DNA of 64,000 nt from NCBI GenBank assembly GCA_964547015.1, contig CAZJKT010000002.1, positions 1 to 64,000 of the forward strand, given 5' to 3'. The notes beneath the pieces were generated by a model. The model searched no databases and was not told where the DNA came from. It was given only the letters and a program-made list of their open reading frames with translations. Numbering within the stretch: position 1 is the first letter of the stretch; each line of letters begins with the position of its first letter. The DNA comes from JAFGCN01 sp964547015 (GTDB taxonomy: Archaea > Aenigmatarchaeota > Aenigmatarchaeia > QMZS01). Both the position numbers and the translations under genes were made by a program. Shown here piece after piece: positions 56,683 through 64,000 of the stretch.

Positions 56683-57471
56683 TTATCGAACCAACAGGAA
56701 GTTAGGCCTCATCCCAAGAGTTCTTACCCATGCGAAAAGATTATCTAAAAATTCGCTAAGAGTGTGCGAACTTCTCCTCACAGGTGATTTTATTGAAGTC
56801 AATGTGCAGACCTCGTTGTTTCCGTCCCCAGTCACATCAATGCAGACGCATTCCCTGCCCACAGCATTTTCCTCTCCGCAGGGAGTTGCGTCAAAACATT
56901 CAAGGCAGTTTCTTGGGGCAGGTGTTTGGGGCCGTGGCGTCTGAGGCATACTCATCATAAGCTGGCAGATTTCCATATTACCGTCATTATTGATATCCCG
57001 GCAAGTGCACTGAAAATTATTTGCGTTTGTCTCTCCGCAGGGAGTTCCGTCAGCGCACTCTGCGCACTGCGGCATTTGCGGTGTGTTTGAAGGGTTTGTC
57101 CTCAAAAAGCAGATTTCGGTATTCCCGTCCCTGTTTGTGTCAATGCAATGGCAAAGCTGATTTCTTGCATTAGTGTCTCCGCAGGGAGTTCCGTCAGCGC
57201 ATTCAGAGCATATAGGCATTGATCCCATTCCGCAGCAAGCCATACACTCTCCGTTCCTGCAAACAGTTGAAACTGAGCTTGATTCACAAGTCAGGCTGTG
57301 CTCGGTTCCATCGCAGATTATCACGCAGTCTCCGTTCACGCAATTTGAGCTTATGCTTGAGCATTCCAGATTCAGGCAGTTATCCTGTCCTTGCGCTAAA
57401 ACCACTGAGGATGCCGCCGCAAACACTAACATAGCTATACAAGTCATTAAAAATTGCCTTTGTATATTCAT
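56683..57471 (-). CDS. Secreted Cys-rich protein with three Ca-loop-like repeats
   Basis: The 262-residue precursor has a signal peptide (FLMTCIAMLVFAAASSVVLA) and a Cys-rich N-terminal part (about residues 30-90). Three repeats of about 38-45 residues follow with the plan CxEC-[AF]-D-[GA]-T-P-CG-E-x-N-A ... C-x-C-x-D-x-[NT]-x-DGN-x-E-[IV]-C. The acidic loops (DTNRDGNTEI, DINNDGNMEI, DVTGDGNNEV) resemble calcium-binding loops of dockerin/EF-hand type. Pro-rich linkers separate repeats. Function unknown; a structural or adhesive surface role is plausible. Confidence 0.75.
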   Translation of the reverse strand: MNIQRQFLMTCIAMLVFAAASSVVLAQGQDNCLNLECSSISSNCVNGDCVIICDGTEHSLTCESSSVSTVCRNGECMACCGMGSMPICSECADGTPCGDTNARNQLCHCIDTNRDGNTEICFLRTNPSNTPQMPQCAECADGTPCGETNANNFQCTCRDINNDGNMEICQLMMSMPQTPRPQTPAPRNCLECFDATPCGEENAVGRECVCIDVTGDGNNEVCTLTSIKSPVRRSSHTLSEFLDNLFAWVRTLGMRPNFLLVR

Positions 57472-57616
57472 AATATTATATATTATATTTATTGAGTCAC
57501 TTATTCCTTCAGTTTATGGGTTATGGATAATGAATTAAGCGTTCTACACTACCGCCAACTCGCGCTACTATCCGAAAAAATACCCGGCCCACCCATAAAC
57601 AAAAAATCATGCAAGC

Positions 57617-57630
57617 GGATATATATGTAT
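57617..57630 (+). promoter_or_regulatory. TATA-like box of the glycosyltransferase gene
   Basis: The A/T-rich run GGATATATATGTATAT lies about 15-28 nt upstream of the ATG at 57645, supporting that start over longer upstream frames. It is judged by eye only. Confidence 0.4.
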
Positions 57631-57644
57631 ATGCATATTATCTT

Positions 57645-58880
57645 ATGAGGATTGCCTACTTCGTTTGGGAGTACCCTCCCCTGATAGTCGGCGGGCTAGG
57701 CACTTACGCATCCCAAATGGTTCCCCAATTGGAGCTTTTGGGAAACACTATTGATGTTTTTACAATTAATGACGGAAGCCTCAATAGATGCGAAAAAAAA
57801 GGCAACATACAAATACATCGGCCCATTCTCCTAAGGGGAGCCGAAACCCTCAAAAAAATTTCCTGCGAAGAGCTCAAAAAGTGGGGGGACAACGGCGAGC
57901 TTTTCAATAAAATATTCTCATATAATTACCTTTCGGCATCCAAATTCATAAGCGAGCTTTCCAAGAAAGAAAAATATGACCTTGTTGTCGTGAACGATTG
58001 GCTGTCCGCCATCTCCGGCCTGCTTATCAAAGAAAATATGGATATGCCTGTAGTATTCCATGTCCACTCAACCGAACAGCAAAGGTCAGGCGGGGGCAGT
58101 GAACTCATCCGCGGCCTTGAAAGAGAAATGTATTTCCAATCGGACCTTGTAATAACAGTTTCTAAGGCTATGAAGGAGCACCTGATAAGCATCGGATGCC
58201 CCGAAGAAAAGCTGAATTCTGTATGGAACGGATGCGTCCCTGAAGAGTACAGCGAAAAGCGCGTGAACAGCGAAACCCTAAAAAGCCTTATTGAGAGATA
58301 TGATATTCGGGATGATGAAAAAATCGCGCTTTTTGTCGGAAGGCTGACTTCTGTAAAGGGAGCAGTAAGCTTAGTGAAAGGCTTTCCAAAAGTCCTAAAG
58401 GAATTTCCAAACACCAAATTAATTATACTGGGCATGGGTGAAGATGAAGGCGAAATATCGAGGATAATTAAAGAGCAGGGAATGGAAGATAAAGTTAGGC
58501 TCAGGACAGAATTTGTATCTGTTGAGGAGCGGATCACTCATTATGCCCTAGCCGACCTGTGTGTTTTTCCAAGCACCTCCGAGCCTTTCGGCCTTGTTTC
58601 GCTTGAGGCGATGTGCATGGAAAGGCCGATTGTTGTTGGGGCCTCAGGAATTTCCGGGTTTAGGGAGCAGGTCATCCCCGAAGGCCCTGAGCAGACCGGC
58701 GTCCATGTTGACGGAAACAGCTCCGATGACATTGCATGGGGAATAAAAGAGCTTTTGGGGGACTGGGAAGAGGCGATTAGAATGGGCAAGCGGGGAAGGA
58801 AAAGGGCCGAGAAAATATTCAACATAAAAAAAGTTGCCCAAGACACAAACTTCTTGTATGAGGAGGCCGCCGGAATTTAA
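57645..58880 (+). CDS. Glycosyltransferase family 4 (glycogen-synthase-like)
   Basis: The 411-residue GT-B enzyme starts MRIAYFVWEYPPLIVGGLGT, the GG-G-x donor loop typical of glycogen/starch synthase-like GT4/GT5 proteins. It has VVNDWLSAISGLL, VVFHVHSTEQQRSGGGSEL, ALFVGRLTSVKG (donor phosphate) and PSTSEPFGLVSLEAMCMERP (E-x7-E, about residues 306-325). It could synthesise a glucan or a cell-surface glycan. It is the nearest glycosyltransferase to the radical-SAM cluster, whose first gene converges on it. Confidence 0.9.
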   Translation: MRIAYFVWEYPPLIVGGLGTYASQMVPQLELLGNTIDVFTINDGSLNRCEKKGNIQIHRPILLRGAETLKKISCEELKKWGDNGELFNKIFSYNYLSASKFISELSKKEKYDLVVVNDWLSAISGLLIKENMDMPVVFHVHSTEQQRSGGGSELIRGLEREMYFQSDLVITVSKAMKEHLISIGCPEEKLNSVWNGCVPEEYSEKRVNSETLKSLIERYDIRDDEKIALFVGRLTSVKGAVSLVKGFPKVLKEFPNTKLIILGMGEDEGEISRIIKEQGMEDKVRLRTEFVSVEERITHYALADLCVFPSTSEPFGLVSLEAMCMERPIVVGASGISGFREQVIPEGPEQTGVHVDGNSSDDIAWGIKELLGDWEEAIRMGKRGRKRAEKIFNIKKVAQDTNFLYEEAAGI

Positions 58881-58980
58881 ATAAATTTTGAAGTCTGCGC
58901 TGGCAGGGATTACGATAATTGCGTTTATGCGCCAACCTGTAGTTATCCGGCATGTTTAATAAACATTATCAACCGGGGGC

Positions 58981-60318
58981 TTAAACTAGCGTTCTCACGG
59001 CCCATTCCGTAAAATCCTTGAAAAAGCTGCACTTTTCAGGATCATTTACCAGTTGACCGCAATTGGCATGCCTCTTCATGCTTTGCATCGGGCAAATGCC
59101 TCCACAGATAAAAACCGCAATGCAGTCCCTGCAACTTTCGTTATCCAAAACAGACCTTGAAAACCAGTTTTGCAGACTCTCTGAGTCTAAGTCTTTTCTG
59201 GATCTCAAAGTTTCATCGAATATGTCCCTGCCAAAATAGATAGTGCAGTAGCCAAGTCTGCCATCCGCAGTGACAACAAGCGTGGCGGTATCAAAGTCCG
59301 AGGCGCAGGTTCTTAGAGCAGTAGATTGATATTTTAGTGCGCTGACGACCTGGGAAGCCGGAGAATTCAGCTTAATTCCTTCCTTTTCGCAAAAAAGAAG
59401 GACACTTTTCATTTTTTCCGAAAACAATTTTCCATTTACGCCCCAGCCATAGTCGTACTGGGGCCTATTGACCGTCAGCGAATCCGGTTTAAGTTCCAAT
59501 ACAGCCCACCTGCAAATTTTATCCAAATTATTCAGAGTCGCCTCCGAAGGGGTAATTAGTATAAAGTTCTCGACTTCGTTTGACTTAAGCAGATTAAAGC
59601 CTTTCAATGAAACTTCAAACGTGCTTCTGCCGTCGGAAAACCTTCGATTCATATCATTTACTTCCCTGGGGCCGTCAAGCGAAACGCCCACCCGAAAGTT
59701 GTGCTTCTTAAAATACCCGACTTTATCATCGTCTATGAGGGAGCCATTTGTAGTAATATGATACTTTGGAATCAAATCGCCTTTATTTGAATCTACATAA
59801 TCCACAGACCTTTGAATGATATCGAACTTCAGCAATGGCTCTCCTCCAAAAAAGTGGATGTGTATTCCTTTATCTTTGGCATCTTTGTTATGCCTTATGA
59901 GCAATTCAAGGGCTTTCCTTAAGGAATCCCAATCCAACTCTCCCTCCAATTTTTTTGGAGATTCAAAGCAATAAGTGCAATTGTAATTACATTTTTCAGT
60001 CAAAACCAATCTGAGATGATTCACCCTCACTTTTGAATGCTTGACCTGTGCCAGCCTATCTATAAAGAATTCATCTTCCGAGAAATCGGCATCCACAAGA
60101 AGGCCATTTTCAACCAGAAAGTCCAAAGTCTCTTAGGCCATAACAGATTTTCCAAGATTATCCGGGCATATTGCCTGTGATTTCTCAAAGCACTTCAGTA
60201 GCTTTTTTAATTCTTTGTCACATGAATAAATTGATAGATATGTTCTATGGAATAGAATACAACCATCACCCTTATCGAATATTCTCACAAACGGAGAAAG
60301 CTTAAAATTTCTCCCCAT
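58981..60318 (-). pseudogene. Radical SAM/SPASM peptide maturase interrupted by one in-frame TAA
   Basis: From ATG 60318 the frame reads about 60 codons (MGRNFKLSPFVRIFDKGDGC) to a TAA at 60133-60135, then continues without shift for 384 codons. The radical-SAM motif is CNYNCTYC, followed by HFFGGEPLLKFDII, GVSLDGPREVND and SPASM-type cysteines (RTCASD; CRDCIAVFICGGIC; C...C). The N-terminal segment resembles the recognition region of RiPP-type maturases. No ATG follows the stop closely. A single base change would restore a 445-codon gene: a recent mutation, sequencing error or readthrough. Confidence 0.82.
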
Positions 60319-61684
60319 GACCCTTTGATCTTTGCCTTTGCTCTTCATAATACCTATATGACTTTCTCTCCAAGGCTTCCTGAATACACCTGAATAAATC
60401 AGTAAATTCTTCCCTATCCATCTCGCGCGTCAAAATCGGTCTGCCTCTAAATGGATCCTCTCCCGCCTCAATCTTATGATGCAGGTAGGTCGCATAGCCA
60501 GACCAATTTACGGTATTAGGATCAATAATTCCGCTTGCTACCGCATAATCCCAGAGTTTTGTGCCGGGAAAAGCCAATACGGGGCTAACCCAACCGGTAT
60601 CCAGTGGCTCTTCCTCAATAAATCTGATTGTATCTTGCAGGTCCTGCTTGGTCTCAAATGGAGACCCTGCCATAAAGCCAGAAGCCACTCTTATCCCATT
60701 ATCCTTACATACCCTTATTGCCTTACGATTATCCTCGACAGAAACGGTATTGTTTTTAAGATATCCCAGGGTTCTATCGGATCCGGTCTCGAAGCCAAAA
60801 ACTATAGAGATTACATTCATATCCCCGAGATACTGAGCCGTCTCATTATCCATAGTATCTGCTCTCGAAAAGCATCCAAACATAGCCTCTTTATCCAAGC
60901 CTCTTTCTTTAATCAGAGCGCTAATCTTTTTGACCCTCGGTTTACTCAGAGCAAAATTGTCATCAAAAAATAAGACCGAGTCTATGCCGTATTTGTTTAC
61001 AAGTTCCTCCACTTCACCGACCACATATTCAGGCGAAAAGTATCTGACCTTGTTTCCCCAAAATGCAGAACTTGCGCAATATTTGCACGAATGGGGGCAC
61101 CCTCTTGAACTGATGATTTGTGTTTCCCTCGCAATCCTCCCCGTATCGCTCTGGATGGGCTGCGCATAATATGCCATGTCGAAGAGATCTCTGTTCGGAT
61201 ATGGTATCGCATCCAGATTAGAGATAACTTCCCTTTTATCTGTAGTTTTGATATATCCGGCTTCGTCCCTAAATGAAATGCCCTTTATCTTTCCAAGATT
61301 GGTGACCTCTCCATCATGAGTGTTATTGAGGATATCTAAAAATGTTCTTTCGCCTTCTCCTTTAACCACGATGTCGATATACTCCTCAAAACCGTTCCAA
61401 GCGCTATAATGGGTGCCACCAACGATAAGGGGCTTTCCGAGATCTTCCCGGTTTTTCCTGGCAAAATCCTGCAGCAAACCATGCTCCATCGTCAAGCATG
61501 AGACACCGATCAGATCCGGGTCATAGGCCGAAACATCAGAATACATATTTTTTGAGGTGGCTGCGTCATGAATCCTGATATCCAGATTCCTCGGATAATA
61601 TTTCTGCGCATAAGAAGCCAGGTATCCTAAACCCAACTTTGGATATCTGGACTCGGGGTTCAAATTTATTAAAGAAACCTTCAT
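60302..61684 (-). CDS. B12-binding-domain radical SAM protein
   Basis: The 460-residue protein has an N-terminal cobalamin-binding domain (residues 1-135: SLINLNPESRYPKLGLGYLA, IGVSCLTME, PLIVGGTHYSAWN) and a radical-SAM domain with SSRGCPHSCKYCAS (CxxxCxxC, about 194-207), LFFDDNFALSK, FGFETGSDRTLGYL and GFMAGSPFETKQDL. B12-type radical-SAM enzymes often methylate unactivated carbons or rearrange chains. It overlaps the broken SPASM gene by 17 bases and follows the Nif3-like gene by 4, so the three form one operon. Confidence 0.9.
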   Translation of the reverse strand: MKVSLINLNPESRYPKLGLGYLASYAQKYYPRNLDIRIHDAATSKNMYSDVSAYDPDLIGVSCLTMEHGLLQDFARKNREDLGKPLIVGGTHYSAWNGFEEYIDIVVKGEGERTFLDILNNTHDGEVTNLGKIKGISFRDEAGYIKTTDKREVISNLDAIPYPNRDLFDMAYYAQPIQSDTGRIARETQIISSRGCPHSCKYCASSAFWGNKVRYFSPEYVVGEVEELVNKYGIDSVLFFDDNFALSKPRVKKISALIKERGLDKEAMFGCFSRADTMDNETAQYLGDMNVISIVFGFETGSDRTLGYLKNNTVSVEDNRKAIRVCKDNGIRVASGFMAGSPFETKQDLQDTIRFIEEEPLDTGWVSPVLAFPGTKLWDYAVASGIIDPNTVNWSGYATYLHHKIEAGEDPFRGRPILTREMDREEFTDLFRCIQEALERKSYRYYEEQRQRSKGHGEKF

Positions 61685-61688
61685 AGGG

Positions 61689-62447
61689 CTATACCTCTAC
61701 GGGAAAATCAACGAATCTTATATCTAAAGAGAACTTTTTCTCAAGCGGTTCCTTTAATGCACTGATGCCTACAGTTTCGGTTGCATGATGCCCCGCATCT
61801 ATCAAATTCAGTTTGGCTTCTTTGGCAACAAGATACTCCGCAAGGCGGGCATCCCCTCCTATGAAAACATCCACTTTGCTTTTTACGGCTTCATTTACCA
61901 GATGCCCGGATGCTCCTGAACTGAACGCAATGGATTTTACCTTTGCCTTTCCCAAAGGGAAAACTTTACAGTGGGCATTCAGCACCTTATTGACCCTATC
62001 AGCAAACTTGTTAAGATCTTCCTCCTTGGCCAACTCTCCGATATAGCCTAGTGGAGAATCCCCATACATATAAAATGGCTTTTTGATGGCCATGTCCATT
62101 TTCCTGAAAAACTGTACTGCGTTGCTTATCTCAGGATGTATATCTAGAGGTATATGTGCGCCGTATAGAGAGATACCATTATCCAAAAGTATTTTGATCC
62201 TGTTTTTCATAACTCCAGTCACCGGTTCGGAGTTGGTTGAAAACATTCCATGGTGAACGATTACAATATCGAACTTCTCTTCAGCGGCGTACTCAAAAGT
62301 TTCCTGTGAGGAATCTACTGCCAAGAGAATCTTTTTAACCTCGGGCTTACCTTCAACCAATAAACCATTCAGCAGATATGGGTCTCTAACTGCATTTATC
62401 CTGAAATATCCGTCCAGGAATCCTACGACCTCTGCCAATCGTGCCAT
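61689..62447 (-). CDS. Nif3-like dinuclear metal-centre protein
   Basis: The 252-residue protein matches the Nif3/DUF34 family: FDIVIVHHGMFSTNSEPVTG (metal His pair, about residues 57-76), YGAHIPLDIHPEISNAVQF (about 94-112), and the distal LIDAGHHATETVGISALKEP (about 215-234). The family binds two metal ions; proposed hydrolase or metal-insertion roles are unsettled. Here it opens an operon with two radical-SAM genes and shares a promoter with the divergent 22-codon ORF, suggesting a part in the same pathway. Confidence 0.9.
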   Translation of the reverse strand: MARLAEVVGFLDGYFRINAVRDPYLLNGLLVEGKPEVKKILLAVDSSQETFEYAAEEKFDIVIVHHGMFSTNSEPVTGVMKNRIKILLDNGISLYGAHIPLDIHPEISNAVQFFRKMDMAIKKPFYMYGDSPLGYIGELAKEEDLNKFADRVNKVLNAHCKVFPLGKAKVKSIAFSSGASGHLVNEAVKSKVDVFIGGDARLAEYLVAKEAKLNLIDAGHHATETVGISALKEPLEKKFSLDIRFVDFPVEV

Positions 62448-62464
62448 AATCAAAAACTACCGAT

Positions 62465-62474
62465 TATTTATATA
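62465..62474. promoter_or_regulatory. Bidirectional TATA box between the two radical-SAM operons
   Basis: TATTTATATA (TATATAAATA on the other strand) is almost midway between the Nif3-like start (ATG 62447) and the 22-codon ORF (ATG 62488), with its centre about 18-22 nt from each. One box could start near-leaderless transcripts both ways. AGGTGA at 62474-62479 also resembles a Shine-Dalgarno site for the 22-codon ORF, but it touches the box and may not be transcribed. Confidence 0.5.
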
Positions 62475-62487
62475 GGTGAGAACTATT

Positions 62488-62556
62488 ATGGAAATAGCAA
62501 AGAAAGAAGTAAAAATGGGGTCAGTAGATGCCACAAGGAATTGCGGGTCTATCTAA
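62488..62556 (+). CDS. 22-residue ORF, candidate RiPP precursor peptide
   Basis: The frame runs ATG 62488 to TAA 62554-62556 and encodes a Lys/Glu-rich leader-like start (MEIAKKEVKMG) with a C-terminal core SVDATRNCGSI. It sits 20 bp before a radical-SAM gene, right behind the shared TATA box. The ending Cys-Gly plus two residues recalls the MftA precursor, which ends Cys-Gly-Val-Tyr and is handled by a radical-SAM/SPASM enzyme and a creatininase-family protein, both present here. The ORF is very short, and chance occurrence cannot be excluded. Confidence 0.45.
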   Translation: MEIAKKEVKMGSVDATRNCGSI

Positions 62557-62576
62557 ATGTTTTATTTTAGGTTTTT

Positions 62577-63470
62577 ATGGTTCATCATTCTTTAAAGAGC
62601 CCGTTTGTTATATTATCCAGCAAATGCAATCTAAACTGCAAATATTGTTTCTATAATCAAAACAAGGACCGGAATAACCTCGAATTAGATTCTAATGTCC
62701 TGGTCGATTTCCTGTCATTTAATTCAGGTATCATAAAAGATATTATTCTCACCGGAGGAGAGCCTTTTATGTATAAAGATATCTATGTCCTATTAGATGC
62801 TCTTTCCAATAGCAATATCAAGGCACGAATAAACTCAAACCTAACCGTTCTGGACAAACGAAAATTGACAAGAAACTTGGGGATTTTGTCCAGAGTAGAC
62901 ACTACGATAGACCACATTGATCCGGAGATAAATGACAAAATCAGAGGATTTTCTGAAAAGACTATGTCTAACTTAAGATGGTTCAAATCCAAGAATATAC
63001 CCCTAGAGATTACGATTCCCTTGTCAAAGAAGAACTGCTTTGATATAGAAAGAATCTATCTCGAACTGCGCAAACTTAAGCCTAAAGAGATTTTTATACA
63101 GCCGGTTGATATCTTCACCAAATCACTTGATGAAGACTACAGCTTAGCTTCGCTTGGAAAAGCCGAGCTAAAAATTATACTGGACCGGTTGAAGCCCTGG
63201 GCAAGGGATTATCATCGCACAAGAGAATTGGGATTAATGAGAAACTATTATCTTAAAGATAAGTTTCCTGAAGGGGATTGCCAAATGAAAAAAGATCTGT
63301 TTGTTATCGACTCTGACGGCGCAGTCTATCCGTGCTTTCACAGGCACGATCTCCGCTGCGGAAATATCTACTCGGATCCTCCTAAATCGATTATGGATGA
63401 TTTAGCAATAAAACAGAACTCAATTGACATTAAAAAGTGTTTTGGTCCAAAATGCATTCCCCTATTCTGA
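62577..63470 (+). CDS. Radical SAM protein with SPASM/Twitch-like C-terminus
   Basis: The 297-residue protein has the cluster motif SSKCNLNCKYCFYNQNK (CxxxCxxC, about residues 17-27), IILTGGEPFMYKDI (GGEP), and DTTIDHIDPEINDKIRG. Three to five cysteines follow towards the C-terminus (GDCQMKKDLFV, YPCFHRHDLRCGNIY, KKCFGPKCIPLF), the spacing of an auxiliary-cluster domain of SPASM or Twitch type. Such enzymes modify peptides (PqqE, MftC, anSME). It follows the 22-codon ORF and meets the creatininase-family gene tail to tail with a 9-base overlap. Confidence 0.9.
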   Translation: MVHHSLKSPFVILSSKCNLNCKYCFYNQNKDRNNLELDSNVLVDFLSFNSGIIKDIILTGGEPFMYKDIYVLLDALSNSNIKARINSNLTVLDKRKLTRNLGILSRVDTTIDHIDPEINDKIRGFSEKTMSNLRWFKSKNIPLEITIPLSKKNCFDIERIYLELRKLKPKEIFIQPVDIFTKSLDEDYSLASLGKAELKIILDRLKPWARDYHRTRELGLMRNYYLKDKFPEGDCQMKKDLFVIDSDGAVYPCFHRHDLRCGNIYSDPPKSIMDDLAIKQNSIDIKKCFGPKCIPLF

Positions 63471-64000
63471 CAGGAGCTCCCGTATTTTCTGCACATCCGC
63501 ATCAATTATTATTTCTTCGAATATTTTCCCGAGTTCCTTGGAAGCCAGAGTAGGATCACCTAATATGCCATTGGGCGAAAATTCTTTTACATCTCCCTTC
63601 TCAAGAAGTTCCTTATGATCAAAGGGTTTTGTCCTGCCCGCAACTATTTTGCTCTTTCTCACCTTTTCAGGACACCTATATAGCATAGCAGAAGTTTCGT
63701 GCAGGCAGGCGTGGCATGAATGTAACCGGCAATCATCTAATCTGTTTCCGAGGAATTTTCTTGCGGCGGTATCGACCAGATCATCGAAATCATCTAATCT
63801 CACAAAAATAATTTTGGCAGAAACATTTTCTCGGATTCCCTTCAAAGCATTCTCGATGGGCCCCATATTGCCTCCGTGGGTGGTTATTATGATTATATTT
63901 CTAAATCCATGCTTGTCCAGAGATATACAAACTTCCCGAAGAACCTGTTGAAACGTTTTTTCTGTCAAGCTTATAGTACCCGGAAAGCTCATATGATATT
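63462..64000 (-). CDS. Creatininase-family amidohydrolase (MftE-like), partial
   Basis: The frame is open through the right edge, so the N-terminus is missing; an internal ATG at 63992 is not the start, because in-frame Tyr-His codons precede it as in the family's HMSFPGTISL region. Visible are MSFPGTISLTEKTFQQVLRE, HGFRNIIIITTHGGNMGPIE (HGGN metal/substrate site) and CHACLHETSAMLYRCPEKVR (H-x-x-x-x-H-E-T). Creatininase-family enzymes include the mycofactocin peptidase MftE. Placement next to radical-SAM genes supports such a role. Confidence 0.88.
   Translation of the reverse strand, partial: YHMSFPGTISLTEKTFQQVLREVCISLDKHGFRNIIIITTHGGNMGPIENALKGIRENVSAKIIFVRLDDFDDLVDTAARKFLGNRLDDCRLHSCHACLHETSAMLYRCPEKVRKSKIVAGRTKPFDHKELLEKGDVKEFSPNGILGDPTLASKELGKIFEEIIIDADVQKIRELLSE

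Noticed and set aside
57523..57648. 41-codon ORF ending with an ATGA overlap on the glycosyltransferase start
   Set aside because: It contains the likely TATA box of the glycosyltransferase, has no clear promoter of its own and resembles no protein; kept only as a note.
58881..58980. Cys-rich reading frame (CAGRDYDNC-type) beside the broken radical-SAM gene as a precursor peptide
   Set aside because: No start codon follows the upstream stop and it lies on the opposite strand, downstream of the maturase.

Overview
This 64 kb window is archaeal. It carries aIF2-gamma, aIF1A, aIF5A, Spt4, Spt5, the exosome subunits Rrp4, Rrp41 and Rrp42, SBDS, archaeal NAC, RadB, Kae1, Bud32, Trm1, an archaeal-type AspRS, a DGGGP-synthase-like UbiA enzyme and bulge-helix-bulge tRNA introns. 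Genes that most archaea keep in operons are scattered singly: uL5, uL6, uS7, uS15, eL8, the exosome, KEOPS, and Spt4 apart from Spt5. Intergenic gaps are short, many starts have an A/T box about 12-25 nt upstream as in leaderless transcription, and there are many small secreted or pilin-like proteins. Together this suggests a DPANN archaeon (Micrarchaeota or Diapherotrites would fit), but the phylum is inference. A run of 100 N at 5741-5840 marks a scaffold gap inside a 17-bp tandem repeat.

Layout. 1-2888: a membrane-tethered winged-helix protein running off the left edge, its small soluble paralogue, another winged-helix protein and a MinD-like ATPase. 2985-14655: translation and RNA genes (aIF2-gamma, Rrp42, eS26, uL6, eL8, uS7) mixed with secreted proteins, an M42 peptidase and a lipid prenyltransferase. 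14733-19964: a dolichol-kinase-like enzyme, uL5, a type IV pilus-like locus (two platform proteins and two pilin-like proteins) and aIF1A. 20012-27791: tRNA-Asp, glucokinase-like ROK, Bud32, Spt4, SBDS-Rrp4-Rrp41, NAC-adenylate kinase, tRNA-Ile. 27813-34951: HtpX/LemA, a corrinoid adenosyltransferase homologue, an arginase-fold enzyme, AMMECR1, a circularly permuted GTPase, a TctA-like membrane protein and a deleted recombinase. 35226-46577: a subtilisin-like protease, Trm1, and an envelope-glycan locus of glycosyltransferases, tandem UbiA enzymes and tandem UPF0104 proteins, with a decayed IS1595-like transposase between two duplicated glycosyltransferases. 46648-57471: two M50 proteases, uS15, AspRS, an MNT-HEPN fusion, tRNA-Ala, RadB, an orphan oxidoreductase gamma subunit, aIF5A, Kae1, Spt5 and a Cys-rich repeat protein. 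57645-64000: a glycosyltransferase and a cluster of three radical-SAM genes, a Nif3-like protein, a 22-codon ORF and a creatininase-family gene.

Two things stand out. First, all three tRNA genes (Asp, Ile, Ala) are interrupted in the T-loop at or next to position 53/54. Ile has a second intron in the D-loop and Ala a second at 37/38; all five can be folded so that the cuts fall in 3-nt bulges flanking a 4-bp helix. Second, the right end looks like a peptide-modification (RiPP-type) locus. A 22-codon ORF ending in Asn-Cys-Gly-Ser-Ile precedes a radical-SAM gene, a shared TATA box faces a Nif3/B12-radical-SAM/SPASM operon, and a creatininase homologue converges on it. The combination recalls mycofactocin biosynthesis. 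One SPASM gene is broken by a single in-frame TAA.
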